Assembly: GCA_031002005.1 (NCBI GenBank)
Contig: JARYHS010008074.1
Coordinates: 269,391,930 to 269,455,929, forward strand
Direction: 5' to 3'
Origin: Vandiemenella viatica
Taxonomy: Eukaryota > Arthropoda > Insecta > Orthoptera > Morabidae
Length of the DNA: 64,000 bases
Below, one piece after another: positions 36,760-48,249 of the stretch (positions within the stretch are counted from its first letter, which is position 1; the number at the start of each line of letters is the position of its first letter). The translations under genes were made by a program, and so were the position numbers. The notes beneath the pieces were generated by a model. The model was not told where the DNA came from and made no database searches. It saw nothing but the letters and a program-made list of their open reading frames with translations.

Positions 36760-37850
36760 TCGTGTTTGCAAAGAATTTGGATTGACAGCTACCGACATCT
36801 AACCATCACAGTGCACGATGGGAGACTCGATGCTATTACCACTCACGAACGCCAGTCATCTGCGCTATGTAGTTCAGGCAGCAGAGTAAAATATATGGAC
36901 ACACGTGTCTTTGGTCGAAATACAAAAATATCCTTGATCGACCAATTTAAACCACCATATCTCCCAAACTCCCACAGTTACCAAAATTCGGCCAGTGTTG
37001 TGATTGACGGGTGACTCTGTGCTACTACCACACAGAAACACCAGTGATCTGCACTAGATAGTTTTGGCTGAAAAGTCATGCACCATGACACATACGTTTT
37101 AGGTAAAAATATGAAAGTGCCGCAGGTCAACCAGTTTCAACACCATACCTCCCACACATCCGTAGCTACCACATCTAACCACCATAGTACACGATCGGGG
37201 ACACGATACCACTACCACACACAAACACCAATGGTCTATGCTATGTAGTTGTGGTAGCAGAGTGACATATATGGAGACACATGTCTTTGGTGAAATACCC
37301 TTGATCGGCATCTTTCAACCACCATATCTCACACACTACCACAGTTACTGAAATTCGGCCATTGTTGTGATCGACAGGTTACTCTGTGCTACTACCACAC
37401 ACAAACACCAGTGATCTGCGCTAGATAGCTTTGGCTGAAAAGTGATACACTATGACACATACGTTTTAGGTAGAAATATGAAAGTGCCACAGGTCGACCA
37501 CTTTCAACCACCATATCTCCCACACCCCCATAGCTACCGACATCTAGCCACGATAGTACACAATAGGAGACACGATACCACTACCACACACAAACACCAA
37601 TGGTCTATGCTATGTAGTTGTGGTAGCAGAGTGACATATACGGAGATATATGTCTTTGATCGAAATACGAAAATGCCCTGCATCGACCACTTTTAACCAT
37701 CATATCTCCCACATCCCCACAGCTATCGGCATTCGACCAACGTTGTGCATGACAGGAAACTCCATACTACTTCTACTCACAAAGTCCAGCGATCTGTGCT
37801 AGGTAGTGGTAGCTGAAAAGTGAAATATAGGAAAACACACACACACATAC
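36760..37850. repeat. Satellite-like tandem array, 188-bp monomers in dimers
   Basis: The anchor CCATATCTCCCAC (and variants) recurs at about 36955, 37143, 37322, 37511 and 37700, i.e. every 179-189 bp. Monomers alternate in sequence. Type A carries GGTCTATGCTATGTAGTTGTGG. Type B carries GATCTGCGCTAGATAGCTTTGG and ACACATACGTTTTAGGTA. The array is therefore a higher-order repeat with a dimer period of about 367-378 bp, about three dimers long. ORFs across it are by-products. It is a small block, either a satellite seed or a remnant inside a gene intron. Confidence 0.9.
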
Positions 37851-37966
37851 ATGTATATAAGATTTAATATTAAATAGGTGGGTGGCAATACTAGTAAAAG
37901 AAAAAGTAACTCGGTCCTTTGCTGGTGAAGCAAATACAATTATGTCTCAGGTGTATGCTGTTGCTA

Positions 37967-39598
37967 CTATAACCTAGACCTAAAATATGAAGTATTCCCC
38001 CATAGTGAATAACTTCTATTTACTTTTTTTAAAAAATAGGAAAGCACGCTACATCCCACTAACATTTCAATATCTGCATCCGCTACATTGTTTGCCAAAA
38101 TGACTACAACTCTTCGATAGTCAATATTCACATAAATTGGTTCTACCTCTGGAGAATTCAAAATTCTATCAAGACTAGATTGGAGAATAATTTCCCTAGT
38201 AGATAGTAAGAAAAAATTATATAGTAGTACTCCATAGAAAAGGAATGTTTCTGCAAAACTTTATGCCCCAATACTGCCTCTAAAACCAAAAACGGTTGAG
38301 CAACAGACTCGGAAACACAGTATTGTGTACAACAAATTTTTGACAAAACCTTAAAAATATCAGACCAAAATGCATAAATTGCCTTATTAATCCCCATGGG
38401 ATAGTTTCTTTGTGTTTGCACATGAACGTCAGGGTTGGTTAGTTTGAGCTTCGAAACATTTCTCCTTTCTGCAAAAAGGCTCTTGTAGGAGGGGAAAGAC
38501 TCGAAGCAACAAATTTTTGTTTTACTGACCTTCCACAGTGTGAGTTATTCAAAATGATTCTCTTCCTCCTAGGTTTCCTATGTTGTGTAGAGAATGAACA
38601 GCTGGGTTTAGAAATAAATGAAAAAAAATGTTTTCCACTTAATCATTAGTTTCAAAAATATTAATCTTATTTCCCACTTTATTTTTACTTGTAGGTGGCA
38701 GGGTGTGAGTAGTGCATGAAAGCTGCCATGTTACCTGAAATGAAAATTCCCACCTGTTGAAAGAATTGCAAAGTGTGAGAAAATCTTCATGTAAAAGATG
38801 CTGGTAAAGAATGAAATTTAAAAAATATTTATTAATGCTACAGAGTTCCCAATTGGGAGTAGTATGTAGTGGCAAATTTCTGTTTATGTTCTGAAGGAAC
38901 ATTTTGGCTTTCAGTTTCATTTGAAGCCTTTCAATAAATGTTGGTTTGCGTCACTAGGCTGGCACTAGTTGCTTGTTAGCAAACTTCAGTATAAGAAGTG
39001 TCTGGGGTTAGCTTTCAGCTGTTTGTATTACAGGCTGAACTGCCATATGTGCAAGTGCCCTAACTACAGTGTTGCCATTAATTTCAGCTGTAAAATCTAT
39101 TAAGTTTGCATGGTTAAGGGAAAACTATCAGCCCCCCCCCCTCCCAAAATATATTCTATTACCTGTGAAGGTAGAGGACCTGCTATGTCTATATAGCTAG
39201 TTCCACTGTCAGTACTTTCTTCCATGGGTAATAGATCAAATACAATATTGTCAACTATTTCTTTAGTAGGCTGAGCTGTTGTGATACCCTATTTTGTATC
39301 CCTAGTAGGTAGTAAGGTCTTAGCCGTATTATCTACCATGAGTAGCTTTATAGGATCAGTGTCAGTACACAATGCTTTATATAGTGAAGTTACCCACTGT
39401 GTAGTGTTACAGAGCACCTGAAAGTCAGTCAGGTGTAAAACACATGTGGCGAAAACTAGAAGTGCTTGAGTGAGAGAGTCTTCATCAGGAAAACGACCTT
39501 TTCACAGTTCAATAATAGTGGTAGGTTCATTTGTAACAATATTAGTAGTGACCGCTATTAGCGTTGCTAAGATTTTTAAATATGATACAAGCAATTTC
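37967..39598 (-). pseudogene. Unidentified broken coding relic, possibly of a host gene
   Basis: Several long coherent coding blocks lie on the - strand. Block 1 (39598-39160) contains SYLKILATLIAVTTN, DSLTQALLVFATCVLHLTDF and LYKALCTDTDPIKLLM, has stops at about 39499 and 39290, and ends CAG|GTAATA like a splice donor. Block 2 is at about 39130-39030 (FTAEINGNTVVRALAHMAVQ). Block 3 (38930-38730) ends TTTCAG|GTAACA and contains FLNFILYQHLLHEDFLTLC. Block 4 (38560-38170) contains IYAFWSDIFKVLSKICC and VAQPFLVLEAVLGHKVLQK. A further segment lies at 38161-37967. Helical, leucine-rich sequence suggests a HEAT/ARM-type protein, but I do not recognise it. The Copia LTR abuts its 5' side, so the Copia insertion may have cut it. 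Confidence 0.45.
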
Positions 39599-39806
39599 TG
39601 AACACGAGAAGTGTTTATTATGTATTAAAGATACATAAAACCACACAACAGAAAAATGTATCAGAGAGCAGCTAGCTCAGAATAACAACTGAACAGTTTA
39701 TACATTGGTCAGAGTATAAACTAAGCTAGAGATATAAAGGAGATATTATTAAAGTATAGAAGGCAGTAATTCAAATTAAATAAATATAACAAACGATACT
39801 TCAACA
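39599..39806 (-). repeat. 3' LTR of the Copia element (about 208 bp)
   Basis: On the - strand it begins TGTTGAAGTATCG right after a purine-rich tract (CGATGGGAG), contains AATAAA close to the end and ends CGTGTTCA (TG..CA). Its length suits a Copia LTR. The matching 5' LTR is absent from the window, and the 5-bp target duplication could not be tested. Confidence 0.65.
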
Positions 39807-40551
39807 CTCCCATCGAATTACAGCCTTCTTGAAACAATTATAAACCAATGTTTATTATCACTGTTGTTCAAGTAACAGCTGCTGTATTTTTAAGAAATAA
39901 AATGTCACTGGCAAAGACATCATCACTGTATCCAACTAAGTCAGTAGTATCTGGGTTAGGTAAGTAGCACAATCCATAATTCTTGCTTTCTTTCAAGTAT
40001 TTTAGTATTTTTCTTGACAGCAGTCCAGTGAGAATCATCACAAGAATGTAGAAGTTGACTCACCTGACTTACAGCAAACATAATATCAAATTTCCTCAAC
40101 AATTGTTCTACATACTTAGTGTGTTGTATAAAGATACAGTCTTCAAAACTCTCTATTTGCATGCCAACAAAATTAGTAAGAGAGTAAATCTTAAAATCAA
40201 AATTCTTTTGCAGATCATTAATTACTTCATTCAAAACAGTCTTATCTCTACAAATCAAAAGTCCATCATCAACATACAGACAAAGGTAACATTTGATGTC
40301 ATTGATTTGTCCAGTATAAACACACTGATCTGCTTTGGTTTTCACAAAACCAAATTTATTTAAAATTGAATTGAATTTTGTATTCCAGCATCTAGGAGCT
40401 TCTTTTAAGCCATATAAAGATTTGATTTTACATACCATATTTGATTTGCAGTCTAGTTCCTCTGGTGGTGTCATAAGAATATTCTCTTTCAATTCACCAT
40501 AAAGGAAAGCTGTAGTTACTTCTAATTGCATGATCTCTAAGTTGTGTTGAG

Positions 40552-43500
40552 TAGACTTGCAACAAATAGTATATTCGGCCATACGCCGAATACCGAATAT
40601 TCGGCAAAAGTATTCAGCCGGAGTTAGCCAAAATCTTTATTGCTGTGCTTGTCTCTCGCCCACCTGTTAAAGCAGAGTTACTTCCCACCACTCTATGCCT
40701 GTTTTAACAAGTTTGAAGTATGGCCTCAACTATCTACATTGATTATTTATGACATTACTTTTCTTTCTTAAGAATAAGAGGTGTGAAGATGGAAAACCTT
40801 TTTACGATAGTTCATAATACGGGATAAGCAATTGATATAATCTTCTTTAGACCGAATTGCTGATACCACTTTCTGAACTGCCCCCTACATAGTACGATAG
40901 TTATTACTTCGATCAATAATCTTCTTGTAGTATGATATGCATTCTTCACTATATGGATCGATAACAGTGTGCAGTATTTCCGTAGTCACATCATCCTCAT
41001 ACCTCGTTATTAAGTCTGTGAGAAGGGCATTTAGACTAAATGTTGAATATAGGCCGAAATGTCGTCATCCTCAACGTTTATCAGTTACAAGTTGGAGAAC
41101 TGGGAAGATTCGTGACTTCCGTTTTGTTTGAATATATTAATTCTGACAAGAAAGCCTAAAATTATGGCCATAGTTTTATTAAATTCACACTATCACTTTG
41201 TAACCGCAAGTAAACACAATTAAAATTATTAAATACATCTGTTAAATAAGCCGTGTATGGTTTTCATTTCATCTGTACTAAAAGCTTGAAATTATTTTAC
41301 TAAATGCCTGAACTGTTGAAAGTGGGTGGACCCCCTGTTTTCGTTTCGTGGATTCCCAAATTTCCTTGTTACTCACACGGAAGTCCCTGTAGGGTCAATA
41401 TCAACCACTTTGGGAATCATTCACCAGATTGACATCGCACCGTCACCGTCTCTGTAAACCAAACTAATAGCTGTAGATGACGGCAGGTATCGGCCTTGTG
41501 TCGTTTGAACCAACTTCAATCGAGTGAGTGCCAACAATAGAAAAACAGTCGGCGTGGTGGCGGTGCACCCGACTTTTAGTTTGATTGTGCAGCGTTAAGC
41601 AGTCAGTTTACTTCTTGCTGATTTGATTACTTTAAAAGTGAAGTTGTGTGGCGATCATGGCTTCTAAAAAGAAGTCGCCTATATGGACATAATTTGAGAA
41701 TGATAAAAATGATACGAAAAATGTTGTGTGTAAATTGTGCAAAACAAAAATTTCTCGAGGTGGAGTTGGCAAGAAAGCAACTACATCAGGAATGGTAAAC
41801 CATTTGAGAATAAACACAAGAATACCGTAAGTCACAGCATACGCTTCCTAAGGGGCAAGTATTTACGGATCAAAATATGAGTGCAAATAAACCTAAGACA
41901 TCAAAAAGACAATTGAGTCTTGAAGAATGTACTGAAATACCTAAACAATGGGATATTAATGATCCCAAGCAAGAAAAATACCATCGCTTAATTGGCGAAA
42001 TGATAGCACTTGACAATGAGGCAGTAAATATAGTAGAAAGGGCTGGTTTTAGAAGACTGTTAAATAGCGCTTTGCCTGGGTATAACATATCATGTCGTCC
42101 TTACTTTTCAAACAAAATAATTCCAGAAATATACCAAAAGGTAGTAAAGAAAATTAAAAAAATGCTTTCAGAGACGGATTTTATTTCTGTCAGATGTGAC
42201 ATGTGGATGTGCTTGCATAATCACATTAGTTTAAGTTTTACTGTGCATTTTATTGATCATGAATTCAATGTCAAGCATGTCGTTCTGAGCATCGAGCATC
42301 TTGAGGGGCAGCACGCTGCACAAAATATTGCAGTTGCTCTACAAGAAATAGCAAGTTTTTGGGCAACCTGCTGGCAAAGATTCATGTCGTCATTCATGTT
42401 AATGGACAAAACATAGTAAAAGCTGTCAGTAATGCAGGGTTGGCCTCAGTTCGTTGTTTCATTCACACTCTCCAGTTAATTGTTGTCGATTGTCTGAAAG
42501 TTCAGTCAGAAGTGATGGAAATGATAGCTGCAGTAAGGAGGATCGTGACTCATTTCAATCATTCCGGTATTGCGCAAGAAAAACTGCTTGCAATCCAAAA
42601 GCAATTGGGTGTCCCCGAGCATGATTTGGTGCAAGATGTCAGTACGCGGTTGAATTACACATATTATATGCTTGAAAGGCTAATTGAACAAAAACGGGCA
42701 ATTTCAGTGTATCTCACGGACTGCTGCTCAATGGGAGCTTTTAGAGCAACTTTTGAGATTACTTCAACCATTTGAAGAACTAACAAAAATCACCAGTTCC
42801 GGGTATGCATGCATTTCTGAAATTATTCCGTATGTTGTTACTCTAACGCGATATTGCGATAAAACTAGCACATCAGAGCTCACAGCCAAACATGCAACAA
42901 GGGTTGAATGAACGATTTGAAGACATTGCCGCTTTGGACCCTCGCTTCAAAATGAATGTTTTCGCCAGTCAACTGCAAAGAGAAAAAGCAAGGCAGTATA
43001 TTTTGATCGATGGTCTAAAGACGTACTGTGAAACAAGTAGCGACGGCAGCGCGAATTCGTCCCCTATTCAGTCCAAGAGGATGATGGAAGAGTCGGGTCA
43101 CAGTCAGAGACACACTCATCTTTTATGGATTGTTTTGAAGAGATTGTTACAGAGAAAAGTACCATCAATGCAGGGACATCACAAGAAAAAATGCATTTGA
43201 AACTGAAATTGATGTTTATTTAAATATTGATAGTATATCATGGCATGATAATCCGTACAATTGGTGCCAAGCAAGAAGAGAGAAATTTCCGTGTTTGACA
43301 AAGCTTGCAGCAAAATACTTGTCCACGCCAGGAAGCAGTATTTATTCCGAGCGGCTTTTCTCTGAAGCTGGAAATGTCTACGAGAAGAAAAGATGTAAAC
43401 TACTCCCTGACAATGCAGAAAAATTAGTATTTCTGCATCACAATCTTCCACTCCTAAATTTTAATTATGATGATTCCAGTGAATAGGTATTTAATATTTT

Positions 43501-43675
43501 GTTTTGCTTTGACATCGTGTAAGTTGATCATGCACAATTATTTTTTTGTAATTGTAAGTTAAATACATTACCATGCAATGAATCAATCGTTTTATTTTAG
43601 GATTTTATCTAACTAAAAAAAAAAAGTATCCTAAGTATTCGGCTGAATAGTACCTAGATATTCGTTGCAAGCCTA
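40552..43675 (+). mobile_element. hAT DNA transposon with BED finger, inserted in Copia
   Basis: A 3.1-kb element with terminal inverted repeats TAGACTTGCAACAAATA (left) and TAGGCTTGCAACGAATA (right, reversed), 15 of 17 matching. The 8-bp target duplication is GTGTTGAG/ATGTTGAG (40544-40551, 43676-43683; 7 of 8). The transposase reads from 41657 (MASKKKSPIWT; BED finger CKLCKTKISRGG). It continues through 41877-42416 (CDMWMCLHNHISLSF), 42359-42775 (CFIHTLQLIV) and 42892 onwards (AALDPRFKM) to the C-terminal dimerisation segment 43295-43486 (STPGSSIYSERLFSEAGN, LPDNAEKLVFLHHNLPLL). A stop in the BED region and several frameshifts make it inactive. It inserted after Copia. Confidence 0.93.
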
Positions 43676-43990
43676 ATGTTGAGCTGCAATAGACAGTAAC
43701 AGTCGAACTGAGTCACACCTTACTGTTGGTGAGAAAGTCTCATAATAATCAATTCCTTCAGTTTGATCATATATCTTTGCATAAAGTCTGAATTTGTAAC
43801 CTGGACCAGTTGGTTCATCCTTAATGCAGAACACACATTTACATCCTATTACTTTTGCTTACTGAGGCTTTTCTACCAATGTCTATGTTCCATTTTGAGG
43901 ATGCTGACTACAACTAGTGGTAACAGGTCTAATGTGGCTTCCCACATTAATTAGTTATTTCAAATTTTAGGTTTGCTTTCCTCCGACCAC

Positions 43991-44609
43991 ATGGTTTCAT
44001 AACATGAAAAATAAAATAACTTTCAAACCAAATTTTTCTGAATATGATAAATACACTTTAAAATGATCCTAATCATTAGTTTTCGTAGTGAGAATGGATG
44101 CAACTAAAACTGTTGTACTTGAAAAACTACTCTAAGTGAAATTTCTGTTTTCCACAAAGCAGCCTTGAAATCAGACTAAAAGGTATTTTACTGCTGGGAA
44201 TGGCTGGTAGAAATGTGCTTGATCTAGAGCTTAAACCTATTCCTAAATGGTTTATTGATATGTATTATAATGACCATACCAGACTAATAAAATTAAAGTT
44301 ACATTTCTGAACTAAGAAATTATAAAGTTTGAAAAGGAGAATGTTCCATCAGTTTGTGAGTAGTTTTCAAAGAATGTAGTTAAAAGCTGAAAGTTAAATT
44401 AAAATAGAAAATTAGAAAACAAAAATATATAGAACATTGGATGAAGTAATTAGTGGTTTTGTGTTATGATTACTAATATATTTTGAGATCTTTTTAAGTT
44501 CATAATGATCAGAACAGTCGAAATGCAATAACTCAACAATAACTTAACAATAACTTAGAAAGTCTATGGAGCAGACTCTGTTAATTCACCTTGGTCATAC
44601 TTCATTTGT
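43991..44609. other. Sequence between Copia and Merlin relics
   Basis: AT-rich, with no recognisable coding segment. It may hold the left flank of the Merlin element or lost Copia sequence. No inverted repeat matching the right side was found by eye. Confidence 0.35.
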
Positions 44610-45618
44610 TTGCTAATCGTGGATGCAGTAAGGAGGTTATTAAGCTCTTGTTTCATTGTGGGGGAACATGAAATACTAAACAGGGAACAGATTATTGAGG
44701 AAAATTGCTATATTTTCAGAATCGGCCTGTCTATTGGACAGGACGATATGGAGATATTGAGATGGCTGGCTAGGCGTAAATTGATACGGAACACGTTCGT
44801 TTGCCTTATCTGTAGGGTTCCCTGCGTTTTGGTCAAAAGAAATTGTTCTGATGATTATATGTGGAGGTACAAACTGTGTTGTACCAAAAGTGTGAGAGAT
44901 GGAAGATTTTTTTTCAAAAAGCAAGCTCTCATTGACCCAGTTGATTCTCTTCGTATATTTTTGGTGTGAGAACCATGCATAAAATAACATTGCTCGCGAG
45001 GCCTCTTTGGGGCCTGACGCTATGCATAGTAAGGTAGACTGGAGACATTTTTATAGAGATGTATGTGCTGCGTGGGTAAGGAACCATCCAGTTCTGATTG
45101 GTGGTTTTAACGAAGAGGTTGAACCACTAATTGTTGAAATTGACGAAACCAACTTCTTTCACAGGAAGCATCAGCATGGTTTATATAGAAAAGGGCATTG
45201 GGTATTTGGTGGAATAGAGTGAGGAACACACAAGTGCTTTGTAGTGGAAGTGCCAGACAGGACAGAAAATACATTATCTCATCATATTAGGAACAATATT
45301 CTACCTGGAACTCTGATAATAACGGATGGTTTTCTGTCATACAAAAATCTGGCGAACCTTGATGGCGGGATATATGCCCATGATTTCGTGATACACAAAG
45401 AAAACTTTGTGGATCCAGACAATCACGAAGTTCACACGCAAGAAGTAGAAAGTCTCTGGTCAAGAGTGAAACACAAGCTAAAATTTCAGTATAGAACTTC
45501 TGAAGAACTGTTTCCTACATGTATGGAGGCGTTTATGTGGCAAAACCACTTTGGATCAAGGCATGCTTTCCCAAATTTTATATCGTGTCTTTGGGAGCAA
45601 TACCCTTTCGTGTAATCA
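44610..45618 (+). pseudogene. Merlin-type transposase (IS1016/IS1595-like), broken
   Basis: The first frame (44610-44969) has DDMEILRWLARRKLIRN, a zinc-ribbon-like pair (CLICRVPC ... CC), and SVRDGRFFFKKQ. After a frameshift, 45007-45221 gives HFYRDVC and VEIDETNFFHRKHQHG (first catalytic Asp) up to HWVFGGIE. An in-frame TGA sits where the family has an Arg (a likely CGA to TGA change). The frame continues at 45228-45615 with VEVPDRTENTL, IITDGFLSYKNL (second Asp), FVDPDNHEVHTQEVESLW (HTQ..E-LW, third catalytic position), then VKHKL. Merlin transposases are DDE enzymes of the bacterial IS1016 group. Terminal repeats were not located. Confidence 0.85.
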
Positions 45619-46039
45619 TTTGTGTCAGCCGACCAAATCGTTCTTCACCAAATATCTGTTCCCAGTTTAGTATTTCCCCCCAACCTTTTGCACCATTTTC
45701 AGCAAACATATACAAAACCTTCACTTTTCAGAGTCACAAATAACAGCAGTTCTTTTCAGAGCCACAAATTTGTCACTAAAAAAGCAATCTGAAGTCGCAA
45801 CCTAGAAACATTATCCGGAAGAACCATGTTTTGCAGAACAGCAGACAAAATTCGCAACCACTAGACATCATTATGCAGAAACTTAGTAAAATTGCAGTCT
45901 ACACTGCCTGGACACTATCTCCTATCATTACATTTTACCTTGAAATTTAACATTATTCTTTTAAATAGCCTTTTCCAACCAAATGTCAACCTCTCCTTCA
46001 CGTGGTGCACCCTGTTTGCACAGACGAGGCTCTGGCAAC

Positions 46040-47255
46040 TGAAAGATTCTCAGTATAAGGAATCACCCACTGCTTGCCAACGGCCTCCGAAAGGAGGGCG
46101 GAAGAGCGGGGAGCGGTTCAGGACACCCTCTTGCCCTTGGGGTTGGAAACGGCCCCTAAAGGCAGATGAATCAGAAATGATCAATGGCATGGGGATGTAG
46201 AAGGCAACGGGAAACCACTGCATTAAAGACCCAAAGGGTATCCCGAGGACATGTAATCCTCTCAAATTACATATATCATGATGGCTTATCCCTGGGTAAA
46301 ATATTCCGGAGGTAAAATAGTCCCCCAATCTGATCTCCGGGTGGGTACTGCTCAGGGAGGAGTCACCAGAATGGATAGAAACATTCTACGAGTCGGAGCG
46401 TGGAATGTTAGAAGTATGAATAGGGCAGGTAGGTTAGAAAACTTAAAAAGGGAGATGGAACAACTTAAGTTAGATGTTCTTGGGATTAGTGAGATTAAAT
46501 GGAAGGATACACAGGATTTCTGGTCTGGGGAACACAGGATAATTAGCACACAAGCTGTCAATGGAGTCACTGGTGTAGGATTTGTAATGAACAGGAAAGT
46601 AGGGAAACGGGTGAGTTATTATGAACAGTTTAGTGACAGGATTATTTTTATGAGGTTAGAAACTAAGCCCATCCCAACCACATTAGTACAAGTTTATATG
46701 CCAACGTCGCAGGAAGATGATGAAGAAATAGAAAAAATATTCGCTGAAATTGAAGAATTAATCCAATATGTGAAGGGGGACGAAATCTAATAATCATGGG
46801 TGATCGGAATGCAATAGTGGGAGAAGGAAAATAGGGGAATACTGTAGGAAGTTTTGGTCTAGGAGAAAGAAATGAGCTAGGAAGCAGGTTGCTAGAATTT
46901 TGTGAAATATATAAGCTAGTAGTGGCAAACACACTGTTTAAGAACCATGCAAGAAGAATATACACCTGGAAATGTCCTGGGGATACAGGCAGGTTTGAGC
47001 TAGATTATATCATGGTCAAACAGAGATTCAGGAATGAAGTTCTAGACTGTAAAGCATACCCAGGAGCAGACATAAACTCTGACCATAATTTGATAATAAT
47101 GAAGTGCAGGCTGAAATTTAAGCGAATAAGGAAGCAGTATAAGCAGAACAGACTGGAAGTGAATAAACTGAAACAATCTAGCACGAGAGAAAAATTTGCA
47201 GAAATGGTAGACTTAGGTCTAAGAAGTAACTCTAAAAGGAGAATATAGATAGTTA
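46040..47255 (+). mobile_element. 5' part of an RTE-like LINE (5' UTR and endonuclease)
   Basis: A 5' UTR (46040-46280, with AAGGCAACGGGAAACCACTG, common at the start of insect RTE-type elements) leads into an AP endonuclease ORF. The ORF shows ILRVGAWNVRSMNRAGRLEN, VLGISEIKW, VQVYMPTSQEDDEEIE (46278-46790) and, after one frameshift, NHARRIYTWKCPG and ADINSDHNLIIMKCRL (46889-47248). The end corresponds to the STREKFAEMVDLGLRSNS block of the copy at 29.8-30.06 kb, so it is the same family in opposite orientation. The copy stops before the RT domain. Losing the 3' half rather than the 5' half is unusual for a LINE. Confidence 0.85.
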
Positions 47256-48249
47256 GGTTGGAACTACAGTGCCAAATATTACTTCACAAGAAATGCCAAG
47301 TAAAGAACTGCAAATAATCCACTGTTACGGCAACTTAAACATTTCAATAGTCAGTAGTATCTAGGAAAGTAAGATATAACATATTATCTGTAGTGACATC
47401 AATTCTGATTCATTATCTTCCACAATGGCATTGCAGGCAGAAGCATTGAACGTCTGTGGCCCTGAGAAATTATATTTTTCTTGGTGAGGACCTGGTCAGT
47501 GATTAATACATTGTGGGACTTTACTGACGCAGTGTGTGCTTTCTAAGTGCAGAAGCTCCAGTAGACCATACTGTACCTTTCCCAGATTGATAAATTTCCT
47601 CACACACAGAATTCATTGGGTCTGATCTTTTTTGTTATTTGCTTGTGTGGTTTTGACAGTGAACTATTGCCACCAGTGGTGGTGTGTCTACCATAGAGCA
47701 AAGACTTTCTGAATTTAAATTACTTTATATATTTTGCTAATGCTTCTTTGCAACCAGTGACTGGCCATTTTGTTTTTATAAATAGTAGTGGTATAGTGTT
47801 ATACTAAACATTACAAACAAAATAACTCCATAAAATATAATAAATTTGTATATGATTTGCATACCTATGGTAAAAATTTCTTGGGTAGTACTATCTTTAA
47901 CAATCAATATGTTAAGTTTCAGAACCTGTTTAACAACAAATATCACACTTTTGACCTTTTTAATTGTAAAATCAGGTTGTTGATTTTAGTTTGATATTTA
48001 TTTTTTGGGTCAAGTCTACAAACTTGTGTTACTGAGAAAATGTGCCATTTTGTAATTTTTTTGTTGATTTTTTTGTGCTACTATTTGCTGTTTGTGACAT
48101 AACAAATTATTTTTATCAAACTTAAGCCAAACACTAATTTATTTTAACACAAGGAACATTTAATGGAAGCAATTTCATTTTCATTTCTAAATTATTTGTT
48201 TAAACCATGCCTGACATATTTTAAATTCAGCAAAGCTGCAGGCAAGCTC
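47256..48249. other. Intronic sequence without a recognised element
   Basis: No coding segment recognised. Highly AT-rich from 47780 to 48240. Confidence 0.4.

Larger units (their letters stand above)
39599..43990 (-). mobile_element. Ty1/Copia retrotransposon, 5'-incomplete, split by a hAT element
   Basis: On the - strand, integrase-side sequence is lost. The RT domain begins at about 43990-43684 (KVIGC-CVFCIKDEPTG, GIDYYETFSPTVR, LLLSIAAQ), is cut by the hAT element at 40552-43675, and resumes at 40551 (NLEIMQLEVTTAFLYGELKE, SLYGLKEAPRCWN, CLYVDDGLLIC). It runs into the RNase H region at about 40030-39880 (DDSHWTAVKK, VGYSDD-like). A polypurine CGATGGGAG is followed by an LTR. YVDD is intact but frames are broken. 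No 5' LTR was found on the right, so the element is truncated there. Confidence 0.88.
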
